From: Burkholderiaceae bacterium
GTDB taxonomy: Bacteria; Pseudomonadota; Gammaproteobacteria; Burkholderiales; Burkholderiaceae
Reading direction: 5' to 3'
Assembly (NCBI GenBank): GCA_947373615.1
Contig: CANBYN010000093.1
Span: 1-6,993 of the forward strand
DNA length: 6,993 nucleotides
The notes under the pieces were generated by a model. That model made no database searches. It was not told the origin of the DNA and saw only the letters and a list, made by a program, of their open reading frames with translations. Of the stretch, positions 1-5,027 are shown one piece after another. A program made the position numbers and the translations under genes. Each line of letters opens with the position of its first letter. The first letter of the stretch is position 1.

Positions 1-30
1 GGGGTATTCCTGAGTCATTTTGCGCTAGCA

Positions 31-39
31 TGCTAAAAT
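31..39 (+). promoter_or_regulatory. Candidate extended -10 promoter for tRNA-Leu
   Basis: The sequence TGCTAAAAT matches the extended -10 form (TGn followed by a TATAAT-like hexamer, 5 of 6). It would start transcription at about position 46, leaving roughly 40 nt of 5' leader before the tRNA. No good -35 hexamer lies 16-18 nt upstream, which is tolerated in extended -10 promoters. A 10-bp perfect palindrome, TAGCATGCTA (26-35), overlaps it. Nothing else is recognisable in positions 1-86, and the gene upstream is outside the window. This is a pattern match only; a different start site is possible. Confidence 0.4.
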
Positions 40-86
40 TTCGGTTGTCTTGATTTAGTAGTTAGCACAACTTTACTGGTGTGCGA

Positions 87-175
87 GCCCGAGTGGTGAA
101 ATCGGTAGACACAGCAGATTTAAAATCTGCCGACTCAAAAAAGTCGTGCCGGTTCGATTCCGGCCTCGGGCACCA
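87..175 (+). tRNA. tRNA-Leu (anticodon UAA)
   Basis: The full cloverleaf can be folded by eye. The acceptor stem is GCCCGAG (87-93) with CTCGGGC (165-171), followed by discriminator A172 and a genome-encoded CCA (173-175). The anticodon stem is GCAGA/TCTGC (114-118/126-130) around a 7-nt loop, with anticodon TAA at 121-123, which reads UUA and probably UUG leucine codons. The long variable arm typical of class II tRNAs is present (131-146, stem CGACT/AGTCG). The T arm is GCCGG/CCGGC (148-152/160-164) with loop TTCGATT. The D-loop carries the expected GG. The length of 89 nt including CCA is normal for tRNA-Leu. No Rho-independent terminator follows before the next gene starts at 213, so the two are probably transcribed together. 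The 3' half shows no duplication that would mark an attachment site within this window. Confidence 0.97.
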
Positions 176-212
176 TCAATTTAGTTATTTCGACGACCAA
201 AACCTCATAATC

Positions 213-665
213 TTGAGAATTAAACTTCTTTTCTCCCTGCTTTTGCTCAGCTTTTGTACCGGGATTTTTGCTGCCGATACCCTATCTTTCGAATGCAAAA
301 GATCCGAAAAGGATTATGTTGAAGAGTATGAGATGAAAATCAGCCCAGCCACGAAAACACAAAAGGGTAAAGTGTATTTAGATGATCGCGATCTTGATCG
401 GTCTGATGCCAATGGTAAGCAAGTTGTTAAAAGCATTATTCTCTCTCAGATGAATATTTTGATTTTGATTGATGCGCAGTTTGAACCAGAAAATATATTG
501 GGGGTACCTTACTCTGCTGGTCAAGTTTCAACCCAGATTAGCCTTAATCGAACAAACGGAAAGCTGACAAAAGTCGAAGTGATTCAGGGCGGAATCTTAG
601 GGGCAACTATGGGGGATGGCACTTACTTCTCGGAAGAGGTATGCCTGCCATCCAAATCTAATTAG
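213..665 (+). CDS. Small predicted periplasmic protein, unknown function
   Basis: I do not recognise this 150-residue protein. The open frame extends upstream through the tRNA, but that part cannot be coding, so the true start must lie after 175. The only usual start codon there is TTG at 213. It gives a textbook Sec signal peptide: MRIK, then the hydrophobic run LLFSLLLLSFCTGIFA, with likely cleavage after residue 20 (IFA/ADT). A cysteine lies in this segment, but the preceding Phe argues against a lipobox. The mature chain of about 130 residues alternates polar and hydrophobic stretches, suggesting a beta-rich fold, and has an LNRTNGKLT segment resembling the repeated-strand motif of small secreted hypotheticals. 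Its two cysteines (about C28 and C144) near opposite ends could form a disulfide. No clear Shine-Dalgarno site precedes the TTG. The gene lies 37 nt after the tRNA and overlaps the end of exbD by 8 bp. The frame is well supported; the start is less certain and the function is unknown. Confidence 0.7.
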   Translation: MRIKLLFSLLLLSFCTGIFAADTLSFECKRSEKDYVEEYEMKISPATKTQKGKVYLDDRDLDRSDANGKQVVKSIILSQMNILILIDAQFEPENILGVPYSAGQVSTQISLNRTNGKLTKVEVIQGGILGATMGDGTYFSEEVCLPSKSN

Positions 666-1071
666 GCTCTGTAACGAACCCTAATTTCGTAAGTCCAGCG
701 CGGCGTGATGCTGCCAATACTTGGGCGACGTATTCATATTTCACAGATTTGTCTGCGCGTAAATTAATCTCTGGTTGAGGTTCTTTTTGAGCCGCTTTCT
801 CTGCGTAGCCATCAAATGTTTTGAGATCAATCGCGGTGCTGTTCCAAAAAATTTGACCTTTAGCATCAATCGATAGTTGCACCGATTCAGGCTTTACCTC
901 GTTGCGCACGCTATTGGCTTTTGGCAACTCGACTTTGACCGCTTGCTGGATAACGGGGAGGGTGATGATAAAAATAATTAAGAGAACCAACATGACATCC
1001 ACCATGGGAGTCATGTTGATCTCCGCCATGATGGAGTCTTCGCTCTGGTCTTCTTGCATATGAAAAGACAT
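658..1071 (-). CDS. exbD: ExbD/TolR family biopolymer transport protein
   Basis: This 137-residue inner-membrane protein is the small partner of the ExbB-ExbD proton motor that energises TonB. A short cytoplasmic N-terminus leads into the family signature AEINMTPMVDVMLVLLIIFI. The single membrane helix runs from about residue 24 to 44, and the signature aspartate is D25, equivalent to the essential proton-carrying Asp25 of E. coli ExbD. The rest (about 45-137) is a periplasmic domain with the usual LSIDAKGQIFWN and INLRADKSVKYEYVAQVL blocks. Length is typical for the family (about 135-145). I chose the ATG at 1071 because a GGAG Shine-Dalgarno site lies 7 nt upstream; an internal ATG 4 codons later is less well placed. 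It starts 2 nt after the exbB stop. TolR is the main alternative, but the proline-rich tonB just upstream argues for ExbD. Its stop codon overlaps the convergent 213-665 gene. Confidence 0.95.
   Translation of the reverse strand: MSFHMQEDQSEDSIMAEINMTPMVDVMLVLLIIFIITLPVIQQAVKVELPKANSVRNEVKPESVQLSIDAKGQIFWNSTAIDLKTFDGYAEKAAQKEPQPEINLRADKSVKYEYVAQVLAASRRAGLTKLGFVTEPN
660..686. repeat. Inverted repeat spanning both convergent stop codons
   Basis: AATTAGG (660-666) and CCTAATT (680-686) form a perfect 7-bp inverted repeat around a 13-nt loop. It sits exactly where the + strand gene ends (stop 663-665) and where the last exbD codons lie. It could act as a weak bidirectional terminator, but the stem is AT-rich, the loop is long and neither strand has a proper run of T after it. 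Intrinsic termination here is doubtful, and no better terminator is visible at this junction. Confidence 0.25.
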
Positions 1072-1073
1072 GC

Positions 1074-1766
1074 TTATTCTCCAGAGTTAACGCGAGCACC
1101 AGTAACGAAATAGGCAAGTAAATCATTCCCAAAACGATTAAGGTCAGCAATGAATAATTTATTGGCGCGATTGATGGCATTAAAGCCTAGAACTGCTGGA
1201 ATTGCCACTGCCAAACCTAATGCAGTCATGATAAGGGCCTCACCAATGGGGCCGGCCACTTGATCGATCTGCGCGCTTCCGGAGCTGCTGATGGAGATGA
1301 GGGCGTGATAGATACCCCATACGGTTCCAAAGAGGCCGATAAAAGGCGCAGTCGCACCAGTAGAGCCTAAGAAAGTAAGGCCTTTTTGGAGGCTGGCAGC
1401 AATGCCATCGATACTATTTTTAATACTTCTTGCCATCCACTCAGAGTAATTTAAGGTTTGTAAGAGTTCGCGGTGATTGCTGGACTGGCTTTGATGATGG
1501 GCAGAAGCCTTCGTCGCCGATTTGGCAATTTGATAAAAAGGATTATTGGCATGATCGCTAAAAGATTGGATGCCCTCATCAAATGAAGTGGCATGCCAGA
1601 ATTGATCTAATTCAGGCTTGAGCTTACGCAGATTACGTAAATCCCAAAGGCGTGTGAGCAAAATAACCCAAGTCACGATTGAGCAAGTCAGAAGTGCGAG
1701 CGCTACAAATCGAGTAATTAAATCCCCTTCGAGCCAAAGATTTGCGATACCAAATGGTGTATTCAT
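1074..1766 (-). CDS. exbB: ExbB/TolQ family proton channel protein
   Basis: This 230-residue inner-membrane protein forms the multimeric core of the proton motor that drives TonB. It has the family's three-helix topology: helix 1 at about residues 17-40, a cytoplasmic loop (about 41-128), helix 2 at about 130-156 and helix 3 at about 172-197. The MotA/TolQ/ExbB signature is clear in GATAPFIGLFGTVWGI and in GEALIMTALGLAVAIPA. T148, E176 and T181 are all present, and they fall at the same numbers as the channel-lining residues known in E. coli ExbB. The ATG at 1766 lies 5 nt after the tonB stop and has only a poor Shine-Dalgarno match, so its translation may be coupled to tonB. exbD follows after 2 nt. 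Sequence alone does not fully separate ExbB from TolQ; the neighbouring tonB, and the absence of a TolA or Pal gene, favour ExbB. Confidence 0.95.
   Translation of the reverse strand: MNTPFGIANLWLEGDLITRFVALALLTCSIVTWVILLTRLWDLRNLRKLKPELDQFWHATSFDEGIQSFSDHANNPFYQIAKSATKASAHHQSQSSNHRELLQTLNYSEWMARSIKNSIDGIAASLQKGLTFLGSTGATAPFIGLFGTVWGIYHALISISSSGSAQIDQVAGPIGEALIMTALGLAVAIPAVLGFNAINRANKLFIADLNRFGNDLLAYFVTGARVNSGE
1079..1082 (-). promoter_or_regulatory. Shine-Dalgarno site of exbD
   Basis: GGAG (minus strand) lies 7 nt before the exbD ATG at 1071, inside the last codons of exbB. It is the clearest ribosome binding site in the cluster and decides the exbD start over the internal ATG four codons later. 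Confidence 0.7.
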
Positions 1767-1771
1767 ATTGA

Positions 1772-2482
1772 TTAATTCTTGAGGTTAAATTTAATTAAAA
1801 GATTAGTGGAGATTTTCTGAGGTGAACCATTTACTAAAAAAGGTTTAAAGCGGTAACGTATACCGATTTCGCTTGCAGCGCGATCAAGCCTAGGAAAAGT
1901 GCTTGACTGCAACATGGCCACATTCTCTACGCTACCCGTTTCATCAATAATTAACCGCACTACGACTGCGCCTTGCTCGCCAGAGCGTTTTGAGAAAGAC
2001 GGATAGAAAGCGTCGGCATCAGGTTGATATACGACGACCAGTTTACCAATGTCGGTCTGAATTGGTGTCCCGCTTGCTCCACCGCCAGTAGCGGGTGCCA
2101 CAGCGGCATTTGGAGATGGGGAATCACTCTTGGCTTGGGGCTGAGCTTGGGTTTGGGATTGTGTTGACGGGGCTTGCTGAGCTGGCGTAGGCGTTGGTTT
2201 CTCAGTGGGCTTTTCTTGGGGCTTCTTCTTTGGCTCTGGCTTAGTTTCCTGTTTTGGCTCGGGTTTGGGTTTTGGCGGAGCAGTTGGAGCTTGTTGGCTT
2301 GCCGCTTCAGGGCTGACTAAATTAGCCATCACACGTGTATCGTCAGGTTGCGAAGGGGTTGTACTCCAATGCAAAAAATCTAAAGCCGGTAATGCATGCA
2401 GCAACAAGACGATGCCAATGATGATGCGTTCCGATTTATTAAACGGGATATGAAAGGCAATTTTTTTTGAGAAATAGCTCAT
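1772..2482 (-). CDS. tonB: TonB energy-transducing protein
   Basis: This 236-residue protein carries energy from ExbBD in the inner membrane across the periplasm to TonB-dependent outer-membrane transporters. The order of parts is standard. There is a short basic cytoplasmic N-terminus, then one membrane anchor at about residues 18-37 (IIIGIVLLLHALPAL). A long proline-rich, Lys/Glu-alternating periplasmic spacer follows (about 57-128), then a Gly/Ala hinge (about 129-138) and the C-terminal TonB domain (about 145-236). That domain contains YP at 160-161, GAVVVRLIIDETGSVENV and the final YRFKPF...LIKFNL strands. The anchor keeps the conserved histidine (H29), but the serine normally four residues before it is a valine here. 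The ATG overlaps the murI stop as ATGA, and only a poor GGTG site precedes it, which points to translational coupling. No Fur-box-like palindrome is evident, so control is probably from upstream. TolA is excluded by the proline-rich rather than helical spacer. Confidence 0.93.
   Translation of the reverse strand: MSYFSKKIAFHIPFNKSERIIIGIVLLLHALPALDFLHWSTTPSQPDDTRVMANLVSPEAASQQAPTAPPKPKPEPKQETKPEPKKKPQEKPTEKPTPTPAQQAPSTQSQTQAQPQAKSDSPSPNAAVAPATGGGASGTPIQTDIGKLVVVYQPDADAFYPSFSKRSGEQGAVVVRLIIDETGSVENVAMLQSSTFPRLDRAASEIGIRYRFKPFLVNGSPQKISTNLLIKFNLKN
2165..2287 (-). repeat. Proline-rich low-complexity coding repeat in tonB
   Basis: Codons 66-106 of tonB encode an imperfect run of Lys-Pro, Glu-Pro and Thr-Pro units (for example KPKPEPK, KPEPKKKP, EKPTEKPTPTP). 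The DNA is correspondingly repetitive, with recurring TTTGGCTC and GGTTT words on the + strand. In TonB proteins such runs form a stiff extended rod that spans the periplasm. The opposite strand reads as a glycine-rich open frame (2205-2453), which is an artefact of this composition. Confidence 0.7.
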
Positions 2483-3285
2483 CTCACACCGCTTAACATT
2501 CGTGAATCTAGATCATGCAATTTTAAATTAATCGACATGAGGTCATGCGCCATTTGCAAAAGCATCCCTGCATCTTTACTGCTAATGAACGTTACAGAAC
2601 TGGCATCTTTTATTTCTACTGCATTATTTTTTAAAGCGAGCTGTTTACTGAGCTGTCTTACCACTGCCTCACTGGTATCAATCAAGTTAATGGAGTCACC
2701 CAGTAATTTGCGAATGGCCTTTCTTAAAAAAGGATAGTGTGTGCAGCCTAATACCAAAGTATCAGAGCCTGCATCCTGGATAGGCTCCAAATATTTAGCC
2801 AACAGATCTAAGGTTTCTTCGCTATCTGCTTTCCCAGCCTCAATCAATGGCACGAGACCAGCGCCCGTTTGTTTGATGAACTGACAATGGCTTGGTAGGG
2901 TAGCTAGCAAGTCATTGAACTTATCGCTCTTTAAGGTTGCTTCTGTTGCTAACACTCCAATAATGCCATTTTGCGTCTGCATGGAGGCAGGCTTGATCCC
3001 GGGCTCAACACCAATAACTGGGATTGCAAGCTCAGCCCGAATTTGATGAATAGCTTCTGCTGTAGCAGTATTGCAAGCGATGACGATTGCTTCACAGCCT
3101 TCACTTGCCAAGTATTTGCAAAGAGCTAAACTACGCGCCGCGATCCAATCGCTTGATTTTTCGCCATAGGGTGCATTAATGGAATCGGCGAGGTAAATGT
3201 AGTTGTTTTTTGGAAGCTGGCGCAGAGCCTCATCCAAAATGGATAAGCCTCCAACACCAGAGTCAAAAACCCCTATGAGTGCCAA
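2479..3285 (-). CDS. murI: Glutamate racemase
   Basis: MurI interconverts L- and D-glutamate in the cytoplasm without a cofactor, supplying D-glutamate for peptidoglycan precursors. All family motifs are present in the 268 residues: FDSGVGGLS (D8, S9) near the N-terminus, PYG at 39-41, catalytic Cys71 in ACNTAT and catalytic Cys181 in GCTHYP with H183. The length matches the usual 260-290. The start is a TTG at 3285. The in-frame codons back to the upstream stop at 3310-3312 contain no ATG or GTG, and the protein begins MALIGVFDSG exactly as the family does. There is no strong Shine-Dalgarno site, so translation may be modest. The gene begins 40 nt after the fumarase stop and ends in an ATGA overlap with tonB. 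It lacks the long N-terminal extension linked to UDP-MurNAc-Ala control in E. coli MurI, which fits a simple racemase. Confidence 0.96.
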   Translation of the reverse strand: MALIGVFDSGVGGLSILDEALRQLPKNNYIYLADSINAPYGEKSSDWIAARSLALCKYLASEGCEAIVIACNTATAEAIHQIRAELAIPVIGVEPGIKPASMQTQNGIIGVLATEATLKSDKFNDLLATLPSHCQFIKQTGAGLVPLIEAGKADSEETLDLLAKYLEPIQDAGSDTLVLGCTHYPFLRKAIRKLLGDSINLIDTSEAVVRQLSKQLALKNNAVEIKDASSVTFISSKDAGMLLQMAHDLMSINLKLHDLDSRMLSGVR

Positions 3286-3325
3286 TGCAGTACCAGCGCT
3301 TGCTTCAATTTATTGGGTCAATTAA

Positions 3326-4849
3326 TTAAGCAATGTTCACTGGAATACCAGCAATTTTTGCTTGCCACTCTTTGGGACCAGTCTCATGCATCGAGATGCC
3401 TTCCGAATTAACGGCAACGGTCACAGGCATATCTTTGACATCAAACTCATAAATTGCTTCCATGCCTAAATCGGCAAAGCCAACTATTTCAGCAGTTTGA
3501 ATTGCTTTGGATACTAAATAGGCGGCGCCACCAACTGCCATTAGGTAGGCAGATTTATGTTTCTTAATAGCTTCAATTGCCACGGGGCCGCGTTCAGCTT
3601 TGCCAATCATGGAGATCAGGCCAGTTTTCGCCAGCATCATCTCAGTGAACTTGTCCATGCGGGTTGCAGTTGTAGGACCTGCAGGACCAACAGCTTCATC
3701 ACGGACAGGATCGACTGGTCCTACGTAATAAATCACGCGATCCTTAAAGCTCACAGGTAATTCCTCACCTTTGGCAAGCATGTCTTGAATGCGCTTATGA
3801 GCGGCATCACGACCAGTCAAAATCTTGCCATTGAGAAGAAGGGTCTCGCCTGGTTTCCAGCTTGCTACTTCTTCAGCGGTAAGCGTGTCCAAGTTAATGC
3901 GCTTCGATTTTTGGGTATCCGGTGTCCATGTGACATCTGGCCAATCAGATAATGAGGGCTTATCTAATTTGGCTGGACCATCACCATGCAAATGGAAATG
4001 TACATGTCGAGTTGCTGCGCAGTTTGGAATCATCGCCACCGGTAAGGAGGCTGCATGTGTTGGGTATTCCATGATCTTGATGTCCAAAACAGTAGTCAAG
4101 CCCCCGAGACCTTGAGCGCCAATCCCGAGCTTATTTACTTTCTCGTAAATTTCTAAGCGGAGTTCTTCGGCGCGCGTTTTAGGGCCACGAGCAATGAGTT
4201 CTTGAATATCGACTGGACCCATTAACGATTCTTTTGCCATCAGCATGGCTTTTTCTGGAGTGCCACCAATACCGATACCGAGGATGCCGGGAGGACACCA
4301 GCCGGCACCCATGGTAGGGACGGTTTTCAAAACCCAATCCACAATAGAGTCGGATGGATTGAGCATTACCATCTTGGCTTTATTTTCTGAGCCACCACCT
4401 TTGGCCGCACAGATGACCTCAACATCATCACCCGGAACGATTTCATAGTGAATTACAGCAGGGGTGTTATCGCCTGTATTTTTTCGCTTGCCTGCTGGAT
4501 CAGCTAATACTGACGCGCGCAGCATGTTGTCTGGATTCAGATAAGCGCGGCGCACACCTTCATTCACCATCTCGGCAACGCTCATCGTTGCATCAGGCCA
4601 TTGCACGTTCATACCAATTTTTAAGAAAACGACTGCAATACCAGTGTCTTGACACATGGGGCGGTGGCCTTCGGCACACATCCGGCTATTTGTCAGAATT
4701 TGGGCGATGGCATCTTTAGCTGCTTCACCTTGTTCGAGTTCATAAGCTTTACCCATGGCAGTAATAAAGTCCTTGGGGTGGTAATAGGAAATAAACTGGA
4801 ATGCGTCCGCAACGCTTTGTATGAGGTCGTTTTGTTTAATATTTGTCAT
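3326..4849 (-). CDS. fumA: Fumarate hydratase, class I (iron-sulfur)
   Basis: This cytoplasmic TCA-cycle enzyme reversibly hydrates fumarate to L-malate using an oxygen-sensitive [4Fe-4S] cluster. The 507 residues join the alpha part (about 10-285) and the beta part (about 295-505) of class I fumarases in one chain. Cys66 (PMCQDTG), Cys185 (WCPPG) and Cys277 (NCAATRH) are the expected cluster ligands. The C-terminal part has TGRDAAHKR (345-353) and GPAGPTTATRMD (388-399), both typical of substrate-binding loops. It is shorter than E. coli FumA (about 548) but matches the single-chain form common in Burkholderiales. Tartrate dehydratase and other relatives are less likely given the full single-chain architecture. 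The ATG at 4849 gives the usual N-terminus; the upstream site (AGTAGAAAA) is a weak Shine-Dalgarno match. It is the first gene of the minus-strand cluster and is divergent from acs. The symbol fumA is by class, not by proven orthology. Confidence 0.95.
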   Translation of the reverse strand: MTNIKQNDLIQSVADAFQFISYYHPKDFITAMGKAYELEQGEAAKDAIAQILTNSRMCAEGHRPMCQDTGIAVVFLKIGMNVQWPDATMSVAEMVNEGVRRAYLNPDNMLRASVLADPAGKRKNTGDNTPAVIHYEIVPGDDVEVICAAKGGGSENKAKMVMLNPSDSIVDWVLKTVPTMGAGWCPPGILGIGIGGTPEKAMLMAKESLMGPVDIQELIARGPKTRAEELRLEIYEKVNKLGIGAQGLGGLTTVLDIKIMEYPTHAASLPVAMIPNCAATRHVHFHLHGDGPAKLDKPSLSDWPDVTWTPDTQKSKRINLDTLTAEEVASWKPGETLLLNGKILTGRDAAHKRIQDMLAKGEELPVSFKDRVIYYVGPVDPVRDEAVGPAGPTTATRMDKFTEMMLAKTGLISMIGKAERGPVAIEAIKKHKSAYLMAVGGAAYLVSKAIQTAEIVGFADLGMEAIYEFDVKDMPVTVAVNSEGISMHETGPKEWQAKIAGIPVNIA

Positions 4850-4922
4850 AGTTTTCTACTTAATTAGTAAAGGTTTCCCCTATTTTAAGGGTTTGCCATA
4901 GAGCAAATTCCGAGTGTTTTCA

Positions 4923-4951
4923 CTTATCTTTGACAGTCTTGAAGGTGTAAA
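4923..4951 (-). promoter_or_regulatory. Candidate sigma70 promoter for fumA
   Basis: Read on the minus strand, TTTACA (4951-4946) and GATAAG (4928-4923) are separated by 17 nt. They match the -35 consensus at 5 of 6 bases and the -10 at 4 of 6. Transcription would start near 4916, leaving about 65 nt of leader. Within that leader, CCCT (4878-4881) and AGGG (4888-4891) form a short inverted repeat of unknown meaning. A TAAAAT further downstream (4887-4882) is an alternative -10 but has no -35. The match overlaps the acs promoter on the other strand. Confidence 0.4.
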
Positions 4952-4959
4952 CCTATCAT
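4930..4959 (+). promoter_or_regulatory. Candidate sigma70 promoter for acs
   Basis: A perfect -35 TTGACA (4930-4935) is followed after 18 nt by TATCAT (4954-4959), a 5 of 6 match to the -10. The start site would be near 4966, giving a 5' leader of about 60 nt that includes an AT-rich stretch (4986-5012). This is the best sigma70 match in the window and points the right way for acs. No activator site such as a CRP box was recognised upstream. Confidence 0.6.
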
Positions 4960-5012
4960 TTTGCGATATTTTCACGCATTTGTAGATTTAATTAGATTAC
5001 TTATTAATAGAT

Positions 5013-5018
5013 AGAGGG
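5013..5018 (+). promoter_or_regulatory. Shine-Dalgarno site of acs
   Basis: AGAGGG lies 9 nt before the ATG at 5028 and supports that start over the second in-frame ATG four codons later (5040). Confidence 0.65.
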
Positions 5019-5027
5019 CTGTAAAGC

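Larger units (their letters stand above)
658..4849 (-). other. Probable operon fumA-murI-tonB-exbB-exbD
   Basis: Five genes lie in the same direction with gaps or overlaps of 40 nt, -4 nt, 5 nt and 2 nt, and no terminator-like hairpin with a T run is visible at any junction. This spacing implies one transcript starting upstream of fumA. The 40-nt fumA-murI gap contains a TTGACC but no -10 at the right distance, so I see no convincing internal promoter there. Co-transcription is inferred, not shown. Confidence 0.7.

Noticed and set aside
87..175. tRNA-Leu as an integration site for a mobile element
   Set aside because: No integrase gene, no repeated tRNA 3' end and no foreign-looking DNA follow it within the window.
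81..212. Upstream extension of the 213-665 gene from a GTG at 81
   Set aside because: It would translate straight through the complete tRNA-Leu; the signal peptide begins cleanly at the TTG at 213.
384..393. Palindrome GATCGCGATC inside the small exported-protein gene
   Set aside because: It is a short coding palindrome with no partner copy or nearby promoter to suggest a role.
911..1180. Open frame on the minus strand across the exbB-exbD junction
   Set aside because: It lies out of frame within two strongly supported genes, has no family features and is explained as a shadow.
2205..2453. Glycine-rich open frame on the + strand opposite tonB
   Set aside because: Its composition is simply the reverse complement of the proline-rich tonB spacer.
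3557..4448. Three + strand open frames opposite fumA
   Set aside because: All are antisense to a full-length conserved enzyme and have no recognisable domains.
4860..4995. Direct repeat TTAATTAG at 4860-4867 and 4988-4995 as a shared regulator site
   Set aside because: An 8-bp AT-only-type word in AT-rich DNA is expected by chance, and the two copies lie at different distances from their start codons.
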